Numbered from the stretch's first letter, positions 11,684 to 23,199 are shown. The stretch: 64,000 nt of DNA from Paratinospora sagittata (GCA_035771175.1 CM069598.1:9946668-10010667); one strand, 5' to 3'. Translations and numbers: made by a program. Notes: generated from the sequence alone by a model not told the origin.

Positions 11684-12347
11684 GTATCAAAATATTGATT
11701 AAAATCCAGGTCGACTAAACATAGATATATTAGGGCTTTTGCACAACATAAAACAATAGGCCCTAGTCCAAACTTCTAAAGGCTAGAACAAACATTAGGT
11801 CTTGGAGCATAAAGGTTCCTATAACAAAACACACTAAGTGCTTGGTTATGAAACCTGATCTATTTTTTAAGTTCACGGACAGACCGAAGATTCAAATCGT
11901 AACAACACAACTGTTGGTTTAATTGCTGCAGGGCAGAGGCAAGTGCTTGTTGATGGCCCAACACTAATCTTTGAAAATTTTGTTCAGGAATTTGAACAGT
12001 TAAAGTCATCACATACAATAACCATGCAACAACAACGAAATAAGAAAATACATTTTTTTATTATTATTATTATTATTTTTTATAACGTAGTGGTGTCTGA
12101 ACTTACATCCGACTAATTCACCCCAAAGCTGGTCGGGCGCCCCAACCTCACAGCCCATGAGACAACAAAAGACTCAATCGACCCATGACCCGATTGACCC
12201 GACGCAAGACCCACCCCCCACACCGCCCAGAGTATATTGTGGGTGAATGGGAACGCAGTGTGCCACCAAGTTTCGAAGACGAGACCTGCCGATGGGAATG
12301 AGCCTTACGCCAACCGACCGAACCATGAAGCCAATGCCCTTGGGAGC
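11684..12347. other. No gene seen
   Basis: Noncoding. The part at 12090-12340 is relatively GC-rich, with phrases such as ggtcgggcgccccaacctc. It looks like a transposable-element fragment of unknown type. Confidence 0.4.
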
Positions 12348-12570
12348 AAGAAAACACATTATAAAGACGATAACAATTACTACAAGTGCCTAGACTGGTA
12401 AGGCTCCTCCTCAAAGAGTCAAGAAAACACTTATTATAAAGACAATCGATAACAATTACTGCAAGTGCCTGGACTAGTAAGCCTCCTACTCAAAGAGCCA
12501 AGAAAACACATATTATAAAGACGATCGATAACAATAACTACAAGTGCCTAGACTGGTAAGCCCCCTACTC
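12348..12570. repeat. Minisatellite, three copies of about 70 bp
   Basis: The unit reads caagaaaacac, ttataaagac, gataacaatta, caagtgcct, gactggtaag, ctactcaaagag. It occurs three times head to tail, starting near 12348, 12420 and 12490, with a few substitutions and a 4-base indel (cgat). There is no coding content. Confidence 0.75.
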
Positions 12571-13343
12571 AAAGAGCCCACAACGAAGTGGCACCACTTT
12601 GCTAGGATACATAGATAAGGTGGAATGGACTTAACCACTAGATCAAGTGATCACTTGCATTACAAGAAGTATGAGAAAAGATAATAATAATAATAATAAT
12701 AATAAAGGCCAATTTTATTCATGTTTATCAAAAGCCTTTTGTGTGAAAATAACCAGACAACAGCTAAAAATTACTCTTCATTCCCTCCCTTTTTATGAAG
12801 CTTGCATCCTCCACCTAATAAAATTAATATAAATTTCCAATCTAGATACAAGATTTCTTAATTCATTAATGTATTTGTCCTTCTCTAAATTTAAGCTCGA
12901 CTTTAACACGATTTAATTTAAGAAAATTACTGGGAAGACGTAATCTTCGTTACTTTTTTCAATGTTATGCAATGTTCACTTGTGACCATTTTAAAAAAAA
13001 AATTCCCTTATTATATGTAAATAATGTCATATCAATATTAGTCGAGAATTACGTTTGAAAAATAGAGTTGCCGTAGTTCTTAATTTGACACCCATCCACC
13101 CCATTGCAATCATTTGCTTAATGATACAGATAGAACAAAAAAAAAGAAAATTAAATAAAAATAAAGCTAAATATCAACAAAGTGATTCCGAGAGCATGAG
13201 ACCATGAGAAAATGCAATGAAAATGTCATCACTTAGTGATAAATAAAAGCAGAAGTTTCTAACTCAACAGGTTTCTCAAACACCCATTAAAACAAAAAGA
13301 GAACTAGAACCGCAAAATACAACTGAAGGCAACAAAATGAAAC
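12571..13343. other. No gene seen; 3' flank of TMEM97 gene 1
   Basis: AT-rich, with a (TAA)n run at about 12681-12705. From about 13145 onward the sequence is the duplicated 3' flank shared with gene 2 (20517 onward) and probably contains the 3' untranslated region of gene 1. Confidence 0.5.
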
Positions 13344-15368
13344 TCAAGCCCTCTTCTTCCTGGCCGCAGCAGATCTTCTACCAGAAGAAGTAGTGCTATC
13401 ACTTGCAGAACATGGAACAAGCCCACGCAGAAGCACCAGAACAGAGATCCCCAAGAATGGCCAATACAGCCTTAGCAACTTTTGAGAAGCTCTCTTGGAC
13501 CGAGTCACCTCAGTTAGAACCACAATCTGAGTAATCAACATAAAAGAAAGATCATTTAATCTACACCCATATAATATTATTCAAGCAAGAATAATTGAAG
13601 TCCTCATTTCAGTACCAAATTTGAATATTCCCATCAATTTTTAGTCAAAGAAAAAAATCTATATTGAGTTTCAGCATCCTTGAATATATAATAAAAAAAA
13701 GTGATAAAAAGTGTTGGAGATAATCTAGATTTAGGATTATGTGATAAGAGTTTGAGTTCGTTGGAACTTATAATTGATGGTTTACATTTTGATTAGGATT
13801 TTATTAGTAGTTTAAAATTAGCTTACAATGTATATATATATTTAGCTTTATCAATTCATTGTAATTAACAAAATTTAACAGAGAAATAAAGTCTATTCTT
13901 TCCTTTTAGATGTAGCAAAAGGGAGCATGAATCATTTTGTTAAAAACCACACCTAAAAAGTTATAATTTACAGGTGAAGGCCCACTTGCATTGCATATAG
14001 AAAGCAAACATAAATATCAACATTACAACAGCACATTCAGCTTTATCAATTCATTGTAATTAACAAGATTCAAAGATTAAGGAGAAGGGGATCTTGATGG
14101 GTTGGTTTTCTGATCTGTAATCGGACTTATTAATGGTAATCTTAAATAATAATTTAATGGGTCAACTCAACTACTTAATTGAAGCTCTTGTTGAACGAGC
14201 CCAGATCTAAACTAGTACCAATATTTTTTACAACTTAATCACCTATACCTTTCAGTTCACAAAGAGCCAACAGCTCTGATCTTATAGATTTTAATTGATT
14301 ACAAAAAAACTACCGAGAATGAGAAAATGGGCACCAAAAAAATCAAAGATTACTTTTTTATTTTCATATTTTTAAGCAAACAAGGAAGATCAAAACGAAA
14401 TTATCAAAAACATTACGACCCAGTTCATCAAATTATCTCAATCATAAAAAATAAATTGAAATATGTTGAATTTTGGCTTAAACATAAATTTCTTTTTGAA
14501 TTAAAACATAAAATATGTATTTAAAAAATAATTAAAACTTTTTAAATATAAATAAGTATTTTATGATCTAATTGTATTTAAATAAAAAACTATGTTAGTG
14601 CAACGAGAAATTCTTGTTGGTCACGATTTTTAAATATTGTGGCTAGAAAGTCTATATATGTATAAAATTTTTTGTGAAAAAATGTAGAGTTTAAAACTTA
14701 TGCAGATGATGCAGTTGGAGTTCTACTTCTCTTTAGTATTTTCTTTCTATTATTTTTCTTTATCAAAGTCTCAGATCTGTGTATTATCTGGTGTAAAAAT
14801 AATTGAAGTGTTTAATTCCTTTGAAGTACTTGTTAATTGACAATAGATTGTTTGCCCGTAGTTTTTTTTTATTATTTTTAGATTTTTTTACTTACATCTT
14901 TTAAGTCGTGGCGTTGATCTCTATTATTCGTTTTTTTTTTATTGAATTTGTGAGTGCCGAGAGTTTGGGGTTTTTTTTCACAACAAAAACTTTGAAAATA
15001 AAATAAGAAAAGAAGTGAAAATTGAGAGAATGGTAATGAACTCATACCATGGTGCTGAGCATGGAGACACCGTAGATCAAGCAGGTAGTGCGGACCCATG
15101 ATTTTTTGGCGAGAATACCGTAGAGACTGGCGAGGGCGACGGGCAATTGAGCGATGAGTTCGACATAAGTGAGGCCGATAAAGAAATCGGACTTCTCGGC
15201 GACCAAATAATCGCCGAAGTCGCGAGTGTAAGAGGAGAGATGATCAACGAGAACGTCAGGGAAGAAGCGAGTAGGGACGACGGCCTGAGCGTCGAAGAGC
15301 ACGCCTACGACGGCGATGAAGAGGAAGTAGAGGACTAAGAAGGAGTCCACGAGTTTGCAGAGATCCAT
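13344..15368 (-). CDS. TMEM97: TMEM97/EXPERA-domain membrane protein, gene 1
   Basis: The gene has two exons: 15048-15368 and 13344-13526, with a GTATGAG donor and TTACTCAG acceptor joined in phase 0. The product is 167 residues, the family's usual length. It starts MDLCKLVDSFLVLYF and has four hydrophobic segments. The conserved pieces are DYLVAEKSDFF, the intramembrane acidic residue in YVELIAQLP, and KKSWVRTTCLIYG. The C-terminus is basic and ends RKKRA, resembling a dilysine ER-retention signal. In animals TMEM97 (sigma-2 receptor) is an ER/endosomal protein involved in sterol handling. The plant role is not settled, and a sterol-related role here is inference. The intron (13527-15047) lacks the second alternative exon found in gene 2. 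About 1 kb is inserted just upstream, so the ancestral promoter is displaced and expression may differ from gene 2. Confidence 0.85.
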
Positions 15369-15415
15369 TTTTACTATTTTTTTTTTTTTTTGTTGTGTCT
15401 CTGTTTTTCTTGCAC

Positions 15416-16435
15416 CTAGCTTATATGCTCGTGCAATGCGAGGACATGTTATAAAATAAAATAAAATAAATGATTCTGTAAAATATAATAAATAAAAGAG
15501 GTTTTTAGGATATTTATTTAAAGCAAATTTGCAATTCCAACATTTAATAAATCAACATGAAAACCAATAATAAATTTTATAACTAACTATAATATATACC
15601 TATAAACATAAAAGATTATTTAAATTTGTTTTGTTTTTTTGGCATTTCTTCAAAAAACAACTAATGTTGGTGATAAATACTGAAAAATCAACATGAAAAT
15701 CAAAATAAATTTTAGTTGCTAAATAACTTTATGCTGTCTAGATTTTAAAGACACAACCCAAAAAAGAGATTCCCTATTGAGAACCAAATACAAATTAGAA
15801 AGAATGACGATCTTTCACTATTGCTGAACTTCTTTACCTATGGATATCCCAAGACTTTATGTCCAGAGGTGAAAGAGAGAGACTGAGATCGGTAGAAATA
15901 CAGGACAGAAGAATAGAGAGATAACAATGTTACGTTGGAGTCGTAAAGTCGTATCCTTTTAAAACGCTATGTTGTACGGCATTCAATGCCAACATTAAAA
16001 GTTGTACAACATTTTATTTTTATTATAGAGCATCGTCTCTAATATTTTTAGGAATTATAAAAAAAAAATAAATATTAAGTTAAAATATAGACTTTTTTAA
16101 TGTAATTATTATCATTTATTATTAAACTAAGGTGGTAAAAAAAAAGTAGACATTGTTGACATGACCTTCAACTTTCAGAGGGTCTGTTAAACAGTTAAAT
16201 CTATTATTAACTTAATAAATTAATATTTTAATGAGTTTGATTAGATTTAATAATAATAAAAAAAAAGTTTTTAACACTTCATTAAAATGTGTATTTTAAA
16301 TAAAAGCATTGAAGAATATTTTTTAACTTGATTGTATATCAAGTAATATTATATATTATGTAGAAAGTAAGTCTTTTGATATTGATAATATTACCTTTTT
16401 TTTAACGCTCTTAATAATTTTCTTTATTACAATAA
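15416..16435 (-). mobile_element. Helitron-like insertion in the 5' region of TMEM97 gene 1
   Basis: Gene 2 upstream of its first exon reads cttgcaatgtttct. In gene 1 the same sequence is split: cttgca ends at 15414 and atgtttct resumes at 16436, with about 1020 bp between. On the minus strand the insert ends with a short hairpin (CTCGCATTGCACGAG, 15428-15442), then 8 bases, then CTAG. This is the typical 3' end of a plant Helitron, and no clear target duplication is seen. The 5' end does not show the expected TC start, so the class is tentative even though the insertion itself is well supported. Confidence 0.5.
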
Positions 16436-17475
16436 ATGTTTCTGTTGTTCTTGTTTTGTTCTACTGTTGTTGAATCTAGTCTTAAATGGGAGAGAAGTGG
16501 AGACCTTGATTAAGTGTAATATGGGCGTGTTTATAGTTTTTTTTTTTGTTTTTTTTTTTTTTTTTTGGTAATGGGAGAGGTCATGTTAATTGAAAATTTG
16601 GAGTCAATAGGTTTGATTTGTATTTGTTTGTCTTGGGTTTAGTATCAGGCTAGAAGATATCATATTAGGACAGTGGGGCAGTGGTGGAATTTTTTATTTT
16701 TATTTTTATTTTTACGTTCATTTTAGTTTCAGTTTGCTTTTATTTCATTATTTAGGACGTGGGCATGAATTAATTTATAAAAGAGTAATGATAAGGACGC
16801 TTGAAAAAATAAATAAATAAATTGGTATTATATCCATTTTATATGAGTCATCTTATTTAAAAATAATAATAAAAATCCACATGCTACTAAAGACCATACA
16901 CATAGATGCACATGTTTCCTAGTTACATATAAAAAAATAAAAAAAAATGGTTACGTGACTCACTTAACAAGTTAATAAATTTGATTTTTTTAGCTAGGTA
17001 GAATTGATTGTAAATGTAGAATAAAGTGATAGTCACAGAGAGATGTCCTAATACTACTTTGCATGGTCTCATCAATAAGATTCTTTCTCAATAAAATTAA
17101 ATAAGACGAAATTAGAATGCTTACCAAGTTATTAAAATTCTCAAACAAAACAAAACCAAATTCAACTTAAAATTATTTTGTACCATGACTTGTTAAACTT
17201 GTTTCATATCTCCCGGCATTCTATATAAGGAAATAAATTTTCTATATAAAACAGTGAATCACAATAAATACTGCAAATTCATTTCTATATGTATTGGGCA
17301 ATCTATACCTTCAAAATTTCAAATGTAATGGATTAAATGATGTAATTTCTATTGTAACTATTTTTGTTTTTTTGTTTTTTTCAACGAGTAGTCTCTATAC
17401 TATTTGAGTATAGAACTAGTCTTTCAACAATTTTCTGATTTTGAAACTTCATATTTTTGTGCTTTCTTTATGAAT
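16436..17475. repeat. Duplicated upstream region of TMEM97, partner of about 22990-23660 and 24363-24400
   Basis: The phrases gaatctagtcttaaatg, taagtgtaatatgggcgtg and cataagat-type stretches correspond in order to sequence upstream of gene 2. TTATA in gcgtgtttatag (about 16528) is the counterpart of gene 2's TATA-like site. Near 17433-17470 the match continues with 34 of 37 bases of the 98-residue gene's intron 1. There is no coding sequence. Confidence 0.6.
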
Positions 17476-17954
17476 TGCTTGATTTCTTTTACCCTCTTCA
17501 AGCATCTTTTTTACAACAATTGTTAGTTCAGAACCAATATAAATTCTAGAGTCATTGAGTCCTGCTCGGACCTTTGTGGTCTCATGATTATGATGAACAG
17601 TAACTCAGGTATGACAAAGAAAGGAAAAAAAAGAAGAAGAAGCTATATATATCTTCCTGTGAGTTGGCCATTGATAAATAATCATTAGTTTTTAGTTGGC
17701 TATATATTATTGCTTGTTAATTGAAGATGTAGTAACATAATCATGATTTCTGTTATCAATATTATAGATCAGTCAAGTCTTGTATAAAAATATTCCATAC
17801 TAGAACATTGTACCTTAAAAATCCCTAATTATTGTTATTTGTATTGATAAAAATGTTTTGTGAGCTCTTCATTAGATATTGACATGTCGCTGAATCGTTT
17901 ACTATTAATAGTACCATCAAACTAAATATTTCGGTGATCGTCCATATGGTTGCA

Positions 17955-18125
17955 GTATAGTTAGTGAGAGCAGTTTCGTCTTAGTGGGTTGAGAAGCCTG
18001 GTTACGGGTTCGAGTCTCGCTACGACATGCAATAATGGATATGTGCTAGTTATCTACCCTCTAAGGGTGCTGAACTCCAGATTAGTATTGTTCCCACAAA
18101 GAAGTTAGCTGATGACACTGAGAGT
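17955..18125 (+). mobile_element. Possible tRNA-derived SINE fragment
   Basis: The stretch contains cgtcttagtgggttgagaag, loosely like a Pol III A box, followed about 30 bases later by gggttcgagtctcgc, which fits a B box. No clear 3' tail or target duplication is seen. Confidence 0.3.
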
Positions 18126-18414
18126 CAAAGACCAAAAAAAAGAATATTTTGGTGATCATTAAGAATTATACTTTTGTCATAAGTTCTCAATATGTACATG
18201 CATAATAGGGTTTAGTCAAGATATTCTCATGTGTAGCACTGATTTTCACATATTTGGTATTAGAAAAATGTTGGAAAACACAATTCTCAATACATTTTTT
18301 TGTGTTGTATTACATGATAGTGTGTGATGTAACTACTTGACCACTTTAAAAAAAAGTTTTTTCGATGTTGTATATGCATCAACATGAATTGGGAATTACA
18401 TTGAAAGCCTAAAT

Positions 18415-18984
18415 CACCTAGATCAACGGAAATTAAGAACTTGATACGCACACATATATCACTTTCTAGATTGTATTCTAGTTTTTGTGTAGTGACAAAC
18501 AACATGTAGCCTTAACAGACAAATCTCACGTGATAACGAAGAAGAAAGTTAAGGTCCATGAAACTTAATCGATATTATTACAACCGATTGGAATACAAGA
18601 CTAAGTATATACATGCTGTTATGTAAAGACTCAAAACACTATCTACTATGTATACTCAAGCAGTCAAACTGTAATACTTCCATGAGCTAATAATTTGGAT
18701 GGAAGTATAATACTTGTAAGCATTGTATCCTTTATTTATAAACATTAGCATATATACCTTACCCATTAATACTTTGAGGAAGGAAAAAAAAAAAACAGTT
18801 GTACATTTAATTATTTTTATTCTAGAATATCAAAACCTTTGAAGTATCCAATTACTAGTCTCATTGGTGATCTTCTTAAGCAGTACTCATCATATGTACG
18901 TAGCATACTTGCAGTGAGAACATGAAGCAAAGTCCTTGGTAGAACAGCCAACAAAGAAATCTCCAATAATGGCAACTTAACAAA

Positions 18985-19021
<37 letters not shown>

Positions 19022-20110
19022 AATATTGGCTACCTTCAATGGTATGCATCTAGACACTTTCACTCGAAATCGAGATTTTAATTCTTTTTTTTTGTAAATA
19101 AATGAGAGTTTTCTCTCTTCTAATAAAAGTAGGAGCGAGACTATAGTAATTGGTTTGTATAGTCCTCATCTGGGCTTTTTATTTCTTTCGTCGTTGTGCT
19201 TGCCTTCTTGGCACTACTGAAGGGTTTTGACTTTCTCTGGCCCTAATGTTTGTATCTTCTGATTTTGTGTCAGCACTTAAAAAAATAAAAGCAAAGGATG
19301 TATATGTGTAACTAAAACACATCAATTGGAATCCCAACCTAAAAAACAATTCAATTAAGTAATGAGTACTAATGTTTTATTGATTGGCGGTAGAACTGTA
19401 TTCAATTAATTAATGAATAGTCATCACTTGTAAATTTTAACTGATCAGTCTGGTGCTGAAAAAAAAAAACACCGATCAATCAATTTGGTGTGACTCAATG
19501 CAATTTAAAAGTGGTGGAACATTACACTTGCACCCATAGGTCACGGGGGTCCCACACATCAGCTGGAGTCATTCAATACGTGCTACTCTAGGATATATGA
19601 TTCAGGGATTCAGTAACTATGGTTACAGGATTCAGTAACTATGGTTACATATATAATATCAAAAAAACTGAAAGTATTTTAAAAAAAAATAGATATTACA
19701 TGAATTAAAGTAGAGAACCAACAAGTACCACATATATAAATGAGCAAATCATGAAAAGATACGTTTGAATTATTACGAGGAAAGAGTAGGCTTCTCATCA
19801 GCCAGCAAGTAATGTTTGAATGATAAGCAAGAGAAGAAGTGTATGAGATGAATACCAACATACATTTAGTTGATTCGCATCCATTTTTTTTAAGCGGGAC
19901 GACGGGTTAAAATTTTTTTCGTATATCGAGCTATTATTTACTGAGAGACCTTTGTACCTTTATGATTCAATTTAGATTGAATTTAAGTAGATTAGTCTCG
20001 TCGTAAAGCAAAAAAGGACATTACTTAAGTGCCGTTCATCGGTAAAAATTTTCAACAAGTAGAGGGAGAGCAACACATTCACGAACTTGCTGATGATACT
20101 CATTAACTGA
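18415..20110 (-). pseudogene. TMEM97/EXPERA pseudogene, copy A'
   Basis: This is a second copy of block A. The exon-2 remnant is at about 18825-18990, with the same sequence as 9237-9415 but with deletions, ending in an (AT)n run at 18987-19018. The exon-1 remnant is at about 19730-20110. Its first part around 20060-20110 keeps the start region, but about 200 unrelated bases (19858-20055) replace the coding sequence between. After that the HYLLADEKP-type stretch is again frameshifted. No continuous reading frame remains. At about 18650 it preserves the unoccupied site of the gypsy insertion that interrupts copy A. Confidence 0.7.
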
Positions 20111-20139
20111 CTCATATTAACTCTTTAATTTCTGATTAA

Positions 20140-20515
20140 CACGCCGTATATCAAATATTCCAAACCTATATATGTATATTACTCTCTCTAGGTGTATAAC
20201 TAATTCTAATCGTCTCGATGGGCTTAAAAACCTAATTAATTAATTCGTCTTCAACGCGGAGTCGGAGAAGAAGTTTAATATTCCATATTTGTCTTCTCTC
20301 AATCGAAGAAGGAAATTTAGTTGCATATAGTTTGAAGTGTAGTGTAACACTCTTAGTACGTTATTTGTTGCTGATTCTCTAGTCTAATTTAATTATTAGT
20401 GAATTTTGGATTATGTGGAATGCCCAGTAGACATATATAAAGTTGATAATAGCATTATGAATTATCTATTTATTTACCTTGCAATATATGTATATATAAT
20501 TGCATTATGCAATCC
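20140..20515. repeat. Duplicated intergenic segment, partner of 10262-10643
   Basis: This is the second copy of the segment described at 10262. Here it abuts the TMEM97 gene 2 flank at about 20516 without the 2.5 kb present in the first copy, so either that spacer was lost here or it was gained in the first copy. Confidence 0.75.
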
Positions 20516-20721
20516 AAAATAAAAATAAAGCTAAATATCAACAAAGTGATTCAGTGAGCATGAAATCATGAGAAAATGCAATGAAAATGTCATCAGGTAT
20601 TGATAAATAAGCAGAAGTTTCTAACTCAACAGGTTTCTCAAACATCCATTAAAACAAGAAGAAAGAAAGAGAAAGAACCGCATAGAAATACAACTAAAGG
20701 CAACAAAATGAAAGAAGTGGC

Positions 20722-22977
20722 TCAAGCCTTCTTCTTCCTGGCCGCAGCAGATCTTCTACCAGAAGAAGTAGTGCTATCACTTGCAGAACATGGAACAAGC
20801 CCACGCAGAACAGCCAGAACAGAGATCCCCAAGAACGGCCAATACAGCGTTAGCAACTTTTCAGAAGCTCTCTTGGACCGAATCATCTCAGTTAGAATCA
20901 CAATCTGAGGAATCAACATAAAAAAGAAAGATCATTTAATCTACACCCATATAATATTCAAGCAAGAATAAAAGTCCTCATTTCAGTACCAAATTTGAAC
21001 ATTCCCATCAATTTTTTTTTTTTTTGTCAATGAAAAAAAAAGTGATAAAAAGTGTTGGCGATAATCTAAATTTAGGATTATGTGATAAGAGTTTTTAGTT
21101 CATTGGAGCTTATAGTATTTTGATTAGTTTAAAATTAGCTTACAATGCATATATATATATATTTAGCTTTATCAATTCATTGTAATTAACAAAATTTAAC
21201 AGAGAAATAAAGTTTATTCTACCTTTTAGATCTAGCAAGGGCATGAATCATTTTGTTAAAAACCACACCTAAAAAGTTATAATTTACAGGTGAAGGCCCA
21301 CTTGCATTGCATATATAAAAGCAAACATAAATATCAACACTTACAATATAGCACATGTAGCTTTATCAATTCACTGTAATTAACAAGATTCAAAGAAACA
21401 AAGTTTATTCTTCAGTTTTAGATCTATCAAAAAGGGGCATAAATCATTTGGTTAAAAATCACACCTAAAAAGTTACAATTAATAGTTAAAGGCCCACTTA
21501 CCTATATAAAAGTGAATGTAAACATTAACACTGGTGATAGCACTTGGATTCTATTGGTTAGGGAATCAACGCTTTGATAACATGTTAGAAATTACCTGTC
21601 ATAGAAGCTATAATTGATAGGTAAAGGTGTAACTAAGTATTTAGAGCAAACATGAGCATTAACACATTTTTTTGTCCATTTGGAATCGGATCCACAAATG
21701 GTAAAACTAATCACAAGATCAATGGATTCAGCAAGCACTCCTGATCACTGACAAAACTCAGCAAAAAGGAGAAATGCAAAAGAATAACAACAATATAAAC
21801 ATAATCAAAGTTAAGGAATTCATATAAATCACAGTGCATACCAAGCAACTAAGAAAAGAAACGCCATAGATCAAGCAGGTGGTGCTGACCCATGACTTTT
21901 TCTTAAGTATACCATATAGACCCACAATGGCAGCGGGCCACTGAACCAGAAGTTCTACCCAGGCAACCCCAACAAAGAAATTGGGCTTCTCAGCAACCAA
22001 ATAATGCTCGAATTCACAAGCAAACCAAGAGCTGAGCTCAACGAGAATCTCCGGGAAGAAACGTGACGGGAGGCAAACCTGTGCATCGAGAAGCACAGCA
22101 ACAATGGCGATGAAGAGGAAGTAAAGGAAGAAGAAGGCATCGACGAACCTACAAAGACCCATTTTGCTGCTATTCAAACTATTGCCCTTTTGCTGGTGTT
22201 TTTGGGCAAGAATAGAAGGGGATCTTGATGGGTTTTCTGATCTGTAATATGGACTTATTATAGGTAATCTTAAATATTAATTTAATGGGTCAACTCAACT
22301 ACTGAATTGAAGAGTTCCCGGTGCTTAATTTTATTCCAAAAGGCATCACCCTTAAATTTCGTGGCCACCAACTTGAGCATATTCAATGTGAAACTATTAT
22401 TTCCGCCCACAAAATCCAACATCTCTGATCTTATAGATTTCAATCGATTACACAATGTCAAATAAACTACAGTGTATGAGAAAGGGGCCCCAAAAAACAA
22501 ATCAAAGATTACATTTTTTTTTCAATTTTTTAAGCAAACAAGGAAGATCAAAACAAAATTATCAAAAAATCATAACGACCCAGTTCATCAAATAATCTCA
22601 ATCATCAAAAATCAACTAAAAAAATTTTAAAAAATTGAAGAGAATAAAACACATACCATGGTGCTGAGCGTGGAGACACCGTAGATCAAGCAGGTGGTGC
22701 GGACCCAGGATTTTTTGGCGAGAATACCGTAGAGACTGGCTACGGCGACGGGCAATTGCACGATGAGTTCCACATAAATGAGGCCCACGAAGAAATCGGG
22801 CTTCTCGGCGACCAAATAATCGCCGAAGTCGCGAGCGTAAGAGGAGCTGAGATCGACGAGGACGTCAGGGAATAAGCGAGGAGGGACGACAGCCTGAGCG
22901 TCGAAGAGCACGGTGACGACGGCGATGAAGAGGAAGTAAAGGAAAAAGAAGGCGTCGACGAGTTTGCAGAGACCCAT
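20722..22977 (-). CDS. TMEM97: TMEM97/EXPERA-domain membrane protein, gene 2 (exon 1a + exon 2)
   Basis: Exon 1a is 22657-22977 and exon 2 is 20722-20904, with a GTATGTG donor and AG acceptor in phase 0. They give a 167-residue product starting MGLCKLVDAFFFLYFLF. The conserved pieces DYLVAEKPDFF, YVELIVQLP and KKSWVRTTCLIYG match gene 1 almost residue for residue. The tail ends ARKKKA, a likely dilysine ER-retention signal. Four transmembrane helices are expected. A second complete first exon (1b, 21842-22162) lies within the intron, with the same length and splice phase, so this locus can make either of two N-terminal two-thirds on the same C-terminal third. A TATA-like site lies about 170 bp upstream of the exon 1a start. 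Sterol-related ER function is inferred from the animal family. Confidence 0.85.
21166..21530. repeat. Direct repeat of about 170 bp in the intron of TMEM97 gene 2
   Basis: Bases 21166-21340 and 21356-21530 are diverged copies. Both run from gctttatcaattca through tgtaattaaca, accacacctaaaaagtta and aaggcccactt. Gene 1's intron has the first copy (about 13850-14030) and only the start of the second. Confidence 0.7.
21541..21640 (-). mobile_element. TRIM-like LTR fragment with primer-site remnant
   Basis: On the minus strand the sequence ...TATCAATTATAGCTTCTAT, TTTCTAACA is followed at once by TGTTATCAAAGC, a degenerate initiator-Met primer site. The same LTR-like phrase recurs at about 28.9-29.1 kb and 54.2-54.6 kb. 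Confidence 0.45.
21842..22162 (-). CDS. TMEM97: Alternative first exon 1b of TMEM97 gene 2
   Basis: The exon is 321 bases, or 107 codons, from MGLCRFVDAFFFLYFLFIA to GVSFLSCL, followed by a GTATGC donor in phase 0, exactly as in exons 1a and 1 of gene 1. An in-frame upstream Met (22177) would add five residues, but the MGLC start matches the family. It is clearly more diverged (for example FEHYLVAEKPNFF and WVELLVQWPAAIVG) yet has no stop or frameshift, so it looks functional. It has no second exon of its own; the only one available is 20722-20904. Either it is an alternative promoter and first exon, or exon 1a's own second exon was lost. Confidence 0.7.
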
Positions 22978-23147
22978 TTTTTTATTTTTTTTGTGTGTGA
23001 GTTTCTTGCAATGTTTCTCGTTGCTTGGTATTGATGTTGTTGTCGCTGTTGAGTCTGGTCTTAAATGTGAGCGAAAAGGGGATCTTGTTGAAGAGGTTGT
23101 TTATTTCTGGTGGTTCTGGTGCATGATATTAAGTGTAATCGGGCGTG

Positions 23148-23155
23148 TTTATAAA
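23148..23155 (-). promoter_or_regulatory. TATA-like box of TMEM97 gene 2
   Basis: On the minus strand the site reads TTTATAAA, 170 bp upstream of the exon 1a start codon, in a region conserved with gene 1. In gene 1 the corresponding TTATA (about 16528) is 1.16 kb from the start codon because of the 1-kb insertion. Confidence 0.35.
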
Positions 23156-23199
23156 TTGGTCATGTTGATTGATTCATCTTCATTTTATTAGTGTCATTT

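Noticed and set aside
12148..12414. Minus-strand frame of 88 codons
   Set aside because: Two overlapping frames occur in a GC-richer repeat-like stretch, and the peptide is not recognisable.
15147..15338. Plus-strand acidic frame over TMEM97 gene 1 exon 1
   Set aside because: It is antisense to a well-supported conserved exon and has no counterpart over the same exon in gene 2.
17955..18050. A functional tRNA gene (gggttcgagtctc B-box-like)
   Set aside because: No cloverleaf with a paired acceptor stem and anticodon arm can be drawn; at best it is a SINE scrap.
22282..22500. Minus-strand frame of 72 codons between TMEM97 exons 1a and 1b
   Set aside because: It lies in intron sequence duplicated in gene 1, where the frame is not conserved.
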